This document shows positions 26,262 through 35,904 of a DNA stretch of 64,000 bases, in pieces. Below the pieces are notes generated by a model, which made no database searches, was not told where the DNA came from, and saw only the letters and a program-made list of their open reading frames with translations. Source of the stretch: JAGQWW01 sp041392845. GTDB lineage: Bacteria > Bacteroidota > Bacteroidia > Chitinophagales > Saprospiraceae. Location: NCBI GenBank assembly GCA_041392845.1, contig JAWKLG010000022.1, positions 1 to 64,000 of the forward strand, written 5' to 3'. Each line of letters begins with the position of its first letter. Within the stretch, counting starts at the first letter, position 1. Position numbers and translations under genes: made by a program.

Positions 26262-26777
26262 ATGCACCTTAAGGTTCGCGACCTAGAACTTTCAGACATT
26301 CCTTTACTGCTAGACTATTGGTACAATAATACAGATGATCATCTTGTCGGCATGGGTGTAGATTTGAAGAAAATGCCTCCCAGGAAAGCATTTGAAAATA
26401 TGCTTGAGATACAATTGTCCATTCCGATTATTTTGCGTCAATCCTATGTCTTAATTTGGATGTTAGATGAAAAACCGGTTGGCCATTCCAACATCAATCA
26501 AATTGAATACGGTCATCATGCAAATTTGCACCTCCACATTTGGGAAAAAGAATTGAGAAAATCAGGTTTAGGTAGACAGTTTGTTGAAATGTCGTTGCCT
26601 AAATTTTTTGAAGCAATGGACCTGGAATATATCATTTGTGAACCTTATGCTCATAATCCCGCTCCTAATAAAACTCTTGAAAAACTAGGGTTTACTTTTA
26701 TAAAAAAATATACCACCATCCCCGGTTCCATTAATTTTGAACAGGAGGTAAATCAGTGGAGGAGGGGGAAGGGGTGA
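26262..26777 (+). CDS. GNAT family N-acetyltransferase
   Basis: 171 residues with a GNAT fold: N-terminal VRDLELSDIPLLLDYW, PVGHSNINQIEYG strand, the acetyl-CoA region (EKELRKSGLGRQFVE) and ICEPYAHNPAPNKTLEKLGFTFIKKY as in Rim-type acetyltransferases. The last residues (WRRGKG) and the TGA stop lie in the G-rich repeat that follows, so the C-terminus may be repeat-derived. Confidence 0.85.
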   Translation: MHLKVRDLELSDIPLLLDYWYNNTDDHLVGMGVDLKKMPPRKAFENMLEIQLSIPIILRQSYVLIWMLDEKPVGHSNINQIEYGHHANLHLHIWEKELRKSGLGRQFVEMSLPKFFEAMDLEYIICEPYAHNPAPNKTLEKLGFTFIKKYTTIPGSINFEQEVNQWRRGKG

Positions 26778-26882
26778 AGGATTGAGGGAGTGAAGGGTTG
26801 AGGGAGTGAAAGAGGGTTGGAGGGTTGAAGGAGTTGGAGGGTTGAAGGGTTGAATTTTGAATTTTGAATATTGAATTTAAAA
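26765..26882. repeat. Degenerate repeat arrays (8-nt GGGTTGAA, then 7-nt AATTTTG)
   Basis: Octamers such as GGTTGAGG, GAGTGAAG, GAGGGTTG and GAAGGGTT run from the end of the first GNAT gene to about 26852. They then pass into AATTTTG AATTTTG AATATTG AATTT, ending 4-5 bp before the start of the next gene. The AATTTTG family matches the array at the 18.7 kb gene end. Confidence 0.85.
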
Positions 26883-26886
26883 ATAA

Positions 26887-27361
26887 ATGGAAGGGTTGGT
26901 AATTAAAAATGCGGGGGTGGATGATTGTGAAGCGATAAGCTTTTTGATAAGGGAGAATACTCGAAGGTATTGGAAAATAATTATACGGAGCAACAAATGG
27001 AGGTTTGGATACGACATACCGGACCGGAGGCGATTAAAAAATTGTTGGGAAGGAGGACCATTTTTGTGCTTTTTTGGAAAACTCCCTAGTAGGAACAGTT
27101 GCTTTGGAAGATGGTGAAATGGTTGGAATGTACATATCGGCAGCACATCTTAGAAAAGGAATTGGTAAGGAATTGTTAATCTACCTTGAAAACTACGCAC
27201 GTGAGCTCAACATTGATTCTATTAGCCTAACTTCGACCCCTGCCGGTCTGCCATTTTATCTGGCAAATGGCTATGTAGTGCAGGGCCCTGAAACCATTGT
27301 TGTAGATGGAGTAGCATTCCATGAAACACGAATGTCAAAGCATCTTTTTTATAAAAAATAG
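26887..27361 (+). CDS. GNAT family N-acetyltransferase, two frameshifts
   Basis: Three frames join into one normal ~158-residue GNAT. Frame one gives LVIKNAGVDDCEAISFLIREN; frame two gives NYTEQQMEVWIRHTGPEAIK; frame three gives ENSLVGTVALEDGEMVGMYI, the acetyl-CoA loop RKGIGKELLIYLENYARE, and FYLANGYVVQG. The first shift is near 26960. The second is at a run of six T near 27070, where one extra T restores the frame. Two single-base deletions bring the span to 477 nt. Probably sequencing indels. Confidence 0.8.
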
Positions 27362-27497
27362 TAAAATTCTACTCCAAAACTCAACAAATTTCAACAGTTG
27401 CACTTCCTATTGCTAGCTTATTAGTTACTGGATGTGAATCATCCATATTTCAAATTGAATAACATTCTTGGGGGAGCTTCAAATTAGGATTTGTTGA

Positions 27498-27554
27498 ATT
27501 TACGGTTTACGAGTATCTTAAAAAGAGGAACACCGAACACCAAATAGCGAACTC
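27498..27554 (+). repeat. Short heptamer copies (TTTACGG; GAACACC/CAAATAGCGAAC)
   Basis: ATTTACGGTTTACGA, then after about 13 bp ACCGAACACCAAATAGCGAAC. The same two families in the same order make a longer array at 30934-31038. Confidence 0.7.
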
Positions 27555-27611
27555 CACGATCTTAATCGAATTATTAGGCCTGAAAATCATTATTATTAGT
27601 AACCAATACAC

Positions 27612-29352
27612 ATGAGAGCATACCGAATCTTTACACGATTCACATTTTGGCTGAGTGTTATTGCACTGATAGGAGCCGTTCATGATGCCGGTTTTGGTGA
27701 AAATGAACAAATTGAGCCCTTCATACAGGTTCTTTTTCTTTGGACCATTGCATTTGGAATTGGTAGTACTACAGTAAGGTATATCGAGAGAGAAGGGAGA
27801 CCTAAAAGAAAGGTTTTCTTGTTTGATGCACTCAGTATGCTTTTGTTGGTTTTTATTTTGGTCATTCAATTGGGCTGGGTGGATGTCATAAATTTCATGG
27901 AGCATAAAACTGGCTCAACCTGGCTGTAATCCTGGTATTTATTCGTGAGTTTTCTGCCCTTCAAATCGAATTCAAAAGAGCATTAATCAACCCGGCCCAA
28001 CTCTTCATTCTCAGTTTTTTGGTGGTAATCATTTTAGAGCGTTTATGTTGATGTTGCCCAAAGCAACTTATGAAGGTATTAGTTTCATCGACGCACTCTT
28101 CACCTCCACCTCAGCGGTGTGCGTTACAGGTTTGATTGTAGTCGACACAGGAAGTTATTTTACGCATTTTGGGCAGTCCATCATTATTGTATTGATACAA
28201 ATTGGGGGTCTGGGCATCATGACTTTTGCAAGTTATTTTAGCTATTTTTTCAGAGGCAGGACCTCTTATGAAAACCAATTGGTCCTGAGTGACATGACCA
28301 ATTCAGAAAAATTAGGGGAAGTTTTTACCACTTTGAAAAAGATCTTACTCGTCACCTTTTATATAGAATTAACCGGCGCTGTTGCCTTATTTTTCAGTTT
28401 GCCCGAAGAGATGCGCAGTAATTTTTCCTGGGCATCTTTTTTCACCATTTTCCACGCCATTTCTGCTTTTTGTAATGCCGGTTTTTCAACCATGAGCAAC
28501 AGCCTTTTTGACGATGGATTTAAATTCAATTATGGTTTCCAGCTGATTATCATCGGACTTTTTGTATTTGGAGGAATGGGGTTTCCCATCATTTTCAATA
28601 TTTACCAGGTCTTTAAAACTTTTTTAAAAAGAAGAATCCATCCCCTGCTCAATCGCGAACGACCACTTTATACGCCCTGGATACTCAACCTGAATACCAG
28701 AATAATCTTGATTACTACCATTTCCCTGACTTTGATTGGAACGATACTGTTTTATTTTATAGAATACGATAACACTCTGTCAGAGCACGGGCCTTTGGGA
28801 AAGATGGTAACTGCATTATTTGGGGCCGCCACTCCAAGGACTGCAGGATTCAATTCAGTAGACATGGCAGCCTTAAAGTTCCCTACCCTAATGCTAACTT
28901 TTCTTTTAATGTGGATTGGCGCCTCTCCGGGTTCAACGGGTGGTGGTATCAAGACCAGCACTTTTGCCATTGCCATTCTCAATTTTCTTTCTTTGGCTCG
29001 GGGAAAAGAAAGAATTGAAGTATTTAGAAGAGAGATAGCAGCCATTTCTGTTAGAAGAGCATTTGCTATTATTTCGCTTTCATTGATTATCATTAGTTCC
29101 GGAGTGGTGGCAGTTTCTATGTTTAATCCTGAGATGGATTTACTCCATGTCGCGTTTGAATGTTTCTCCGCCTACAGTACCGTTGGACTGAGCCTTGGGA
29201 TTACCGGTGATTTCAGTGTGGGAAGTAAATGGGTTATCATTTTAGTAATGTTTATAGGCCGGGTAAGTATGCTATCTATTTTGATAGCTTTATTACCAAA
29301 AGTGAAATACAAAAACTATCAATATCCTACAGAAGAGATACTTATAAATTAA
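27612..29352 (+). CDS. TrkH/KtrB potassium uptake permease, two frameshifts
   Basis: A K+ channel-like transporter of the inner membrane. After an N-terminal block of membrane helices (27612-~27905), the selectivity-pore repeats follow: TSTSAVCVTGLIVVDT, FHAISAFCNAGFST, GAATPRTAGFNSVD and ECFSAYSTVGLSLGIT, four P-loops in all. Frame breaks near 27905 (CATAAAACTGG region; true continuation WLNLAVILVFIREFSAL) and near 28036 (ATTTTAGAGCG; one base short, true LGAFMLMLPK). With both deletions restored the gene is 1743 nt, 580 residues. trkA follows after 6 bp. Confidence 0.9.
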
Positions 29353-29358
29353 TAAATT

Positions 29359-30045
29359 ATGAAATACATCATATTTGGCTTGGGAAACTTTGGGTCTTCA
29401 TTGGCCATTAAACTAACCAGTCAAGGACATGAAGTAATCGGAGTGGATAAAAGGATTGAAAAGGTCAATTCTTATAAAGAGAAAATTTCCCATACCATTT
29501 GCATGGATTCCACGGACCAGTTTACCATGACCGGTTTGCCTTTGAAGGATACCGATATTTTTATTGTAGCGATTGGCGAAGATCAGGGTGCCAATATTAT
29601 GACCACTGCCATTTTAAAAAACCTGCAGGCAAAACGGATCATTTGCAGGGCGATTACTCCATTGCAAGAAAACGTTTTGCAAGCCATGGGTGTGAAAGAA
29701 ATTGTTTATCCGGAAGAAGAATCAGCTGAAAGATGGGCAAAAAAACTTTGTCTGACCGGAGTTATCAACTCCTTTGAAATAAGTGGAAATTACAGCATCA
29801 TTGAAGCAGAAGTGCCTCCAAGGTTTATTGGTAAAAAATTGGAAGAATTGAATTTGATAAGAAATTATGACGTGGTTATTCTTACCACCATAAAAGAGGT
29901 ACCGGAGAAAAACCTGATTGGAAAAGAACACCTTTCGAGAAAAGTCCAGGGGGTGGCAAGGCCTGAAACCCTATTGGAAAAAGGCGATAAGATTGTTTTA
30001 TATGGTGCGAATAAAGACATAGATCGCTTGTTGAAAGCAGATTAA
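29359..30045 (+). CDS. TrkA/KtrA-type potassium uptake regulator
   Basis: 228 residues: RCK_N Rossmann domain (FGLGNFGSSLAIKL, nucleotide-binding GxGxxG; VDKRIEKV) and a C-terminal TrkA_C domain (~140-225: EVPPRFIGKKLEELNL, LLEKGDKIVLYGANKDIDRLL). It forms the gating ring on the TrkH/KtrB channel encoded immediately upstream and senses nucleotides. Confidence 0.95.
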   Translation: MKYIIFGLGNFGSSLAIKLTSQGHEVIGVDKRIEKVNSYKEKISHTICMDSTDQFTMTGLPLKDTDIFIVAIGEDQGANIMTTAILKNLQAKRIICRAITPLQENVLQAMGVKEIVYPEEESAERWAKKLCLTGVINSFEISGNYSIIEAEVPPRFIGKKLEELNLIRNYDVVILTTIKEVPEKNLIGKEHLSRKVQGVARPETLLEKGDKIVLYGANKDIDRLLKAD

Positions 30046-30081
30046 TGTGTAAATTACAAATCCACACTTAAAGCAATAGAC

Positions 30082-30443
30082 ATGACCATCCTAATTACCG
30101 CCATTGTTTTGATCGTCGCTTTGCTCCATTCCTATTTTCTCTATTTCGAAATGTTTGCCTGGACCACTACCGGCAGAAAAATCTTCCGACAATTTGAACC
30201 GGAACTGTTTGAAAAAACAAAAGTCTTGGCTGCAAACCAAGGACTTTACAATGGTTTTTTGGTGGCCGGCCTGGTTTGGTCTTTTTTCATTTCCGACCCT
30301 ACTTGGCAGGAAAATATCCGTCTCTTTTTTCTCGGATGTGTAGCGGTAGCAGGGATTTATGGAGGCATTACCGCTAGTAAAAAAATATTTTATGTTCAGG
30401 CGATTCCTGCATTGTAGGAATTATTTTGCTGATGTTTTCCTGA
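30082..30443 (+). CDS. DUF1304 small membrane protein, frameshifted at 3' end
   Basis: A four-helix membrane protein with the DUF1304 pattern LHSYFLYFEMFAWTT (H-FE pair), ANQGLYNGFLVAGL and GGITASKKIFYVQAIPAL. As read, it stops at 30417 after 111 residues. One base more near 30412 gives the expected last helix LLGIILLMFS and a stop at 30443, and a 120-residue protein typical of the family. Function unknown. Confidence 0.82.
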
Positions 30444-30537
30444 ATAGCGATTTTATAATCTCCGCAGGCCAAAAGGATCTTTTTAAAAAACAACAGAACC
30501 TGTATCACTACCGTTTAAAGGGAAAAGTTACGAGCCT

Positions 30538-30873
30538 ATGGATCCAATTCTGGATGCTGAACCAAGAATCATTGAAAGAGGAACTTTGTTTTCCAAATTA
30601 GCATTCATCGCTTCAATGGCTGGATTTTTCTCCTTATTTCTGGTTTACAGAGGAGCCCAAAATGTTCTGAACCAAGTCATGAGCTTTGTCGATTTTAGAA
30701 TCCTTATCATGGTTTTTTTATTTTTCTCTCTCCTTGGATTCTCCTTTTCGGTTATTTCTATTTTAAAAAGAGAAAAAAACTGGTGGATGAAAACTGCAGG
30801 TGTTTTTCTCAATATTTTTTTGCTTTTCCTGATTATCGGATTTATGATTTTTGGAAATATAGGCTGGTATTAA
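30538..30873 (+). CDS. Small membrane protein of unknown function
   Basis: 111 residues with three hydrophobic helices (LAFIASMAGFFSLFLVY, ILIMVFLFFSLLGFSFSVI, GVFLNIFLLFLIIGFMIF). It resembles DUF4190-like three-helix proteins, without a motif to prove it. The gap after DUF1304 holds nothing else. Confidence 0.6.
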   Translation: MDPILDAEPRIIERGTLFSKLAFIASMAGFFSLFLVYRGAQNVLNQVMSFVDFRILIMVFLFFSLLGFSFSVISILKREKNWWMKTAGVFLNIFLLFLIIGFMIFGNIGWY

Positions 30874-30933
30874 AATTAATTGGAATACAAGTCATATTTC
30901 CTGGCAGACGCAGCTTTGACCTTTTCTTGGTGG

Positions 30934-31038
30934 AATTTACGGTTTACGATTTACGGTTTACGGTTTACGGTTTATTCATGCCTGTAAAACGGATCTCCAA
31001 GAGCGAACAGCGAATAGCGAATACCGAATACCGAACAA
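30934..31038 (+). repeat. Degenerate heptamer arrays (TTTACGG and GCGAATA/CCGAATA)
   Basis: TTTACGG x5 with one TTTACGA at 30936-30972, then GCGAACA, GCGAATA, GCGAATA, CCGAATA, CCGAACA at 31002-31036, all in phase within each block. Confidence 0.88.
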
Positions 31039-31114
31039 CAAAACATTCAACAATTTAGTCCGCCTGGAATATTATATTAAACTACCAAATCTGGTTTAAT
31101 ACCTTCAATCCTTT

Positions 31115-31122
31115 TATATTTG
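31115..31122 (+). promoter_or_regulatory. -7 promoter box (TATATTTG)
   Basis: An exact TAnnTTTG match 25 bp before the ATG of the T9SS glycosidase-like gene. Confidence 0.6.
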
Positions 31123-31147
31123 AATTTTTCCCATTCAAATAACAGAA

Positions 31148-32971
31148 ATGAGGCAGATTTTTACACTCACTTTCCTTTTTTTATCCTTCAACATTTTTAG
31201 CCAAATTGACAGACCGGCAGCCATCAACCTCTCAGGTGTAGTAGATTGGTCCAGAGAATTGGTATTTACAGATGCTTTTAAACAATCCAGACAGTGGATT
31301 GCTCATAGCACTGCTCCTGGCTCAGCCTGGGACTCAGGCGTTAGCATTCCCTTGGGAGCTGATGGTTATCCCTTGGAAATTCCATTCGACAATGGAATAG
31401 ATGGCCCCCAAAGCATCCGAACCTTGATGGTTTGGGATCTGGAAGAACATTATCCGGGTGGAAATTACAGACTGGTAGCTGAAGGCACCGGTATAATCCG
31501 TTTGTGGGGAGCTGCTTCCGGTACATTCAATTGCCCGATTGATACCCTTGTGAGCGTAAACCCGGCCCAGGGCGGAGTGGCACTTGAAATTGATGCCTCA
31601 GATCTTGCTGATCCGGTTCATAATATTCGATTCATTTATCCGGATTATGTTGATACTTATCAAAATCAGACATTTACTACAGAGTTTTTGGATTTTGTAG
31701 ATGACTTTCAGTCCATTCGATTTATGGATTGGTTGAAGACCAATCATTCTCCTGTTCAAAGTTGGTCAGAAAGAACACCGGCAAATTATTTCACCCAAAC
31801 CGTTGAATCCGGTACCTCCTGGGAATACATAGTCGAATTGAGTAATTTGATGAAAAAGGATCCCTGGATTTGTGTTCCTCATTTGGCCGATGACAATTAC
31901 ATCTTTGAATTGGCGACCCAGTTGAAAAATGATTTGGATCCCGGTCTGACCATTTATTTAGAATACAGCAACGAACTTTGGAACGGAGCTTTCCAACAAA
32001 ATCATGATGTAGCTAACCTGGCCAGCCAGTTAGGATATACCGGGCAACCCTGGGAACTCACCTGGAAATATACAGCCAAAAGAAGCGCTGATATTTTTAA
32101 AATATTTGAAGATGTTTTCGGTGGAGAGGAAAGGCTGGTAAAAATCATTCCTACACAGGCAGCCAATCCCTGGTTGACAAATCAGATTTGTACTTATTTC
32201 CACGATCCTTTTTATAATCCGAATAATGTAAGTGCTGATGCGATTGCCATTGCTCCATATTTTGGAGGAAATGTAGCCAATGAAATCATTGACAGGGGCA
32301 GATTGGGAACCATTACCATTCCGGAAGTTTTAGCTGCGATGGATACCAATATGACAGGAGAAGTCTTTACCTGGATGGATGGAAACAAAACTGTCGCCAA
32401 TGATTACGGATTGGACCTTATCAGTTATGAAGGTGGTCAACACTTGGTTGCAACCGGTGCAAATGTCAACAATCAGGATTTGACAGATCTGCTTATTGCT
32501 ACCAACAGGGATTCCGGTATGTATGATTTGTATTGTACATATTTTGATTATTGGTACGAGCAAACGGAAGGTGGCTTGTTCGCTGTTTTCTCTTCCCATT
32601 CAGGTCCATCCAAATGGGGAAGCTGGGGCATCAAAGAATTTATGGCGGACACCTTAAATTATAAATATCACGCGGTACAAAACTGCGTGTTGTCTTATAA
32701 TACACAACCAGTTGGAACAACTGAAACTGGAAGCAATAATCCTAATTTTCAGGTATTCCCTAACCCTAGTCAGGACGGAATTTTCACCATTACTCATGAC
32801 CTTAATTTTCCAACTGTGAAAGTTTTCGACCTGAATGGAAAGGCTATCAAATTCCAAATGCAACATTATTCAAAGGAACAATTGGGTCTTCAGCTATTTT
32901 CAAAAGGTATGTATCTTATTCAACTACATGATCAAAATGAGAACGCTACCATGAAAGTCCTTGTGAAATAA
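31148..32971 (+). CDS. Secreted glycosidase-like protein with T9SS sorting domain
   Basis: 607 residues: signal peptide (FTLTFLFLSFNIFS), a beta-rich N-domain, then a barrel-like region with SIRFMDWLKTNHS, LTIYLEYSNELWNG (SNE, like the acid/base Glu of clan GH-A) and LDLISYEGGQHLVA (possible nucleophile Glu), and WFEQTEGG-type aromatic patches. The final ~75 residues form a T9SS type A domain (FQVFPNPSQDGIFTI, VKVFDLNGKAI, FSKGMYLIQL). Similar proteins are often annotated "cellulose-binding". Enzyme activity is inferred from motif order only. It converges with the hybrid regulator gene, 1 bp apart. Confidence 0.75.
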   Translation: MRQIFTLTFLFLSFNIFSQIDRPAAINLSGVVDWSRELVFTDAFKQSRQWIAHSTAPGSAWDSGVSIPLGADGYPLEIPFDNGIDGPQSIRTLMVWDLEEHYPGGNYRLVAEGTGIIRLWGAASGTFNCPIDTLVSVNPAQGGVALEIDASDLADPVHNIRFIYPDYVDTYQNQTFTTEFLDFVDDFQSIRFMDWLKTNHSPVQSWSERTPANYFTQTVESGTSWEYIVELSNLMKKDPWICVPHLADDNYIFELATQLKNDLDPGLTIYLEYSNELWNGAFQQNHDVANLASQLGYTGQPWELTWKYTAKRSADIFKIFEDVFGGEERLVKIIPTQAANPWLTNQICTYFHDPFYNPNNVSADAIAIAPYFGGNVANEIIDRGRLGTITIPEVLAAMDTNMTGEVFTWMDGNKTVANDYGLDLISYEGGQHLVATGANVNNQDLTDLLIATNRDSGMYDLYCTYFDYWYEQTEGGLFAVFSSHSGPSKWGSWGIKEFMADTLNYKYHAVQNCVLSYNTQPVGTTETGSNNPNFQVFPNPSQDGIFTITHDLNFPTVKVFDLNGKAIKFQMQHYSKEQLGLQLFSKGMYLIQLHDQNENATMKVLVK

Positions 32972-32972
32972 T

Positions 32973-35804
32973 CTAAACTTCACTTGGATTGATACCAAAA
33001 TAGTCTTTATAACTTCTTGAAAAATAAGACAGATTTGAATAGCCTACCTCGTAGGCTATTTCCGAAACTGTCGCTGTTTTCTGTTCCAGCATTTCCTTTG
33101 CACGAGTCAATCTGAATTCCCGAATCAAAAGGTTTGGACTTTTGGCTGTAATGGCCTTTATTTTTCGATTGAGTTGGGAACGACTAAATCCAACCTCAGA
33201 AGCTAGTTCTTCTACAGAATAAAATTCATTCGAAAGATTTTTTTCGATGGCATTTTTTACCTGTTCCAAAAACCGCTCATCCATGGAACTGAGCTTACCA
33301 ATGGAAGGCACGATGCTACCATTTTTCCCAAAAACAAGTTTAAGGTTTTCTCTTTGGCTTATAAGATTTTTGACCCGGGTAGCCAACTCTTTAGAATTGA
33401 AAGGCTTGGTGAGGTAATCATCAGCACCAAATTCCAAACCCTGAATTTTTGCTTCATCACCTGCCTTCGCAGTTAACAGCACTACAGGAACATGGGATGT
33501 TGCAGTATTGGTTTTTATTTGCCGGCATAATTCCATTCCATCCATTTCGGGCATCATCACATCTGAAAGAATTAAATCCGGAATTTTTTCAATGGCGATT
33601 TCAAGTCCTTCCCTTCCATTCGTACCAAGTAAAATCTGATAATCTTCAGATAATTGCTCTGCAATGTAGGTTCTCAAATCAGGATTATCTTCAACAACCA
33701 ATATGACCGGCAACTCTGAATCCGTTTTAGGGTCCATATTGTTTAAAGAAAGTTCTGAAATTGATTCAATCGCTATGTTTTGGAGTGGTTCTTTGCTATT
33801 AGGAGCAATTTCATTCTTATTAAAACTTTCTTTTTTAAATGGCAGACTTATTTTAAATATAGTGCCGAGCCCCTCCGTACTTTCCACTCTTATTCTACCC
33901 CGATAAAGGTCAACCAATTCTTTCACCAGGGCCAGGCCAATGCCTGTTCCCTCATCTACCTTTCCTTCTACCTGATAAAAACGATCGAAGATTTTTTCAC
34001 TTTCACCTTCACCCAATCCACCTGCAGTGTCGCTAATTTGAATATAAAAATGCTCCTTTTCAAAATGACAATTAACATTTACTTTCCCGTTTTCAGGAGT
34101 AAATTTGAAAGCATTGGACAATAAATTAACCAGGATTTTTTCAAGTTTATCATCATCGAAAAAGGTCGTTTCATTTTCCTTAGGAAATTGTGTTATCAAA
34201 TGGATGTTTTTTCGTTCTGCCATACTTTCAAATGAAAAAACCAACATCCTGACAAATTGAATCAGGTTACCCTCACGAACTTTTAGATCCATCTTACCTT
34301 GATCCAGTTTACTCAGATCAAGGATTTGATTTACAAGATTTTGAAGTCTGGAAGCATTGCGCTTCATGATCCGAAGGTATTTTCCTTTTACAGGAATTTC
34401 CATTTCATCATCAGGATTTTCTGATGCCGGAATCGCTTCAAGGGATTGTTGAATCGGACCAATGATGAGACTTAATGGTGTGCGAAATTCATGGGAAATA
34501 TTTGCAAAAAATCTTGATTTCATCATATCAATCTCCTTTGCTTTTTCAACCTGAGACTTAGCACGTTCGTTCAATTGTAATTTTCTGGCCAGACCCAAGG
34601 CTAAAATCAACATAAAGCCTGAATAACCAACCATCCAGGGATTAATAGGAAGTATTGCCGGTACCAAACCGAAGTTATGCAATATTCCAAACAAGGAAAA
34701 AAAAGCCAACCACAAGGCGCTGGAAACAAAATAATTTACCTGAATATTTTTCAATCGCAAAAGACGGATGCAAACAATGAGTGTTATAATAAAAAATAAA
34801 AAAATAGAAAATGTATTAAAATTATCGGCAACATCGGCATGAAAATATCTAATCAAACCCTTTACAATAATAGACCCTATCATCACCCATAATAGCCATC
34901 GAAAAATCTTATCATCTTTTGGAGAAATAGTTTTCAATTCGGTAAAAGAGCGACCAAATTGTATAAAAAATACCAGGGTAAGAGAAGTTAGCATCATCCA
35001 CAAAACATCCCGAAGTTGAGGGTAATATGGGAATGCAAAGTCTTGAAAATTTGAAAAGGGATTCAAAAATTCAAAATGGATAAAAATCACCATCAGTAAA
35101 GCTGATAAATAAAGATAGGAGAAGTCTTTTGTGTAAAAAAAGAAAAACAAAACATAGATTCCAACGATCAATGCAAAATGTTGAAGCATTATCATTTGGG
35201 AAAAGGTTCCTTTTTTGTCTACAGGAATCGGAATTCCAGGATGCCTTATTTCTAAACTGGTTAGTACATAATCAGGATCTTTTAAATGAACATACAAGTC
35301 AAAGATTTTTTCTTTTTCGAAAGAAATTTTTAGTCCGGATACCCCGAAGAGGAAATCCCCGGAACGCTTATTTTTGGGAAGTTTTATTCCTGTGTGGCTT
35401 TCAAAAATCACTTGACCATTGTCAACAATATATAAATCAAAATATTCTAATCCTGATATGTATTCATTGTACTGTCGGGGAGACACTAGCAATAAATTCC
35501 AATCCTTAATTTCCTTTTCTGAAAAAACAGAAGCCTTTAACCAAACCTCTTTTGGCCCTCTGATCATAAGTTCAGAAGTATCGATTGGCCGAAATAAATC
35601 TCCATTGTCTTTAACAATCACTTCATCAATTGTAAATGTACCCTTATCATCAATCAAAATTTGGGTTTTGCCTTGAAGTGGATACCTGGGGAAGGTATCT
35701 GGCAAAACATATGTTTGGCTACTATCAGATGGTTCTGCATTCAATAGCAAGGGAAAAATCAATACGCATATACAAAAGATAATTCCAGATGTTTTAAAGC
35801 CCAT
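32973..35804 (-). CDS. Hybrid sensor kinase/response regulator with AraC output (7TMR-DISM)
   Basis: 943 residues in one chain: signal peptide; 7TMR-DISMED2 sensor domain (~40-190); seven membrane helices (~205-415); HisKA with FFANISHEFRTPLSLIIGP; HATPase with NLLSNAFKFTPENG and GTGIGLALVKELVD; receiver (VILVVEDNPDLR, phospho-Asp in LILSDVMMPEMDG, LLTAKAGDEAK, YLTKPF); and an AraC HTH at the C-terminus (VEELASEVGFSRSQLNRKI, VSEIAYEVGYSNLSYFSRSYKDYFGINPSE). One polypeptide therefore senses, phosphorylates and binds DNA. By position it may control the adjacent T9SS glycosidase-like gene; this is inference. Confidence 0.95.
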   Translation of the reverse strand: MGFKTSGIIFCICVLIFPLLLNAEPSDSSQTYVLPDTFPRYPLQGKTQILIDDKGTFTIDEVIVKDNGDLFRPIDTSELMIRGPKEVWLKASVFSEKEIKDWNLLLVSPRQYNEYISGLEYFDLYIVDNGQVIFESHTGIKLPKNKRSGDFLFGVSGLKISFEKEKIFDLYVHLKDPDYVLTSLEIRHPGIPIPVDKKGTFSQMIMLQHFALIVGIYVLFFFFYTKDFSYLYLSALLMVIFIHFEFLNPFSNFQDFAFPYYPQLRDVLWMMLTSLTLVFFIQFGRSFTELKTISPKDDKIFRWLLWVMIGSIIVKGLIRYFHADVADNFNTFSIFLFFIITLIVCIRLLRLKNIQVNYFVSSALWLAFFSLFGILHNFGLVPAILPINPWMVGYSGFMLILALGLARKLQLNERAKSQVEKAKEIDMMKSRFFANISHEFRTPLSLIIGPIQQSLEAIPASENPDDEMEIPVKGKYLRIMKRNASRLQNLVNQILDLSKLDQGKMDLKVREGNLIQFVRMLVFSFESMAERKNIHLITQFPKENETTFFDDDKLEKILVNLLSNAFKFTPENGKVNVNCHFEKEHFYIQISDTAGGLGEGESEKIFDRFYQVEGKVDEGTGIGLALVKELVDLYRGRIRVESTEGLGTIFKISLPFKKESFNKNEIAPNSKEPLQNIAIESISELSLNNMDPKTDSELPVILVVEDNPDLRTYIAEQLSEDYQILLGTNGREGLEIAIEKIPDLILSDVMMPEMDGMELCRQIKTNTATSHVPVVLLTAKAGDEAKIQGLEFGADDYLTKPFNSKELATRVKNLISQRENLKLVFGKNGSIVPSIGKLSSMDERFLEQVKNAIEKNLSNEFYSVEELASEVGFSRSQLNRKIKAITAKSPNLLIREFRLTRAKEMLEQKTATVSEIAYEVGYSNLSYFSRSYKDYFGINPSEV

Positions 35805-35904
35805 AATCCTATTTTTTCAAGGAGAAAATGAGAGTCCGGCTTTAAAATTACCATTTAAAAGGAAGATTTTAAATCCGGACCCCTTGATGATGCATTCTAT
35901 TTTT

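Noticed and set aside
27507..27905. 132-residue minus-strand ORF before trkH
   Set aside because: It is antisense to the N-terminal helices of the frameshifted trkH gene.
28045..29352. Shortened TrkH starting at MLMLPKATYEG
   Set aside because: The upstream frames contain the missing N-terminal helices and join with two one-base corrections, so a fresh start here is not needed.
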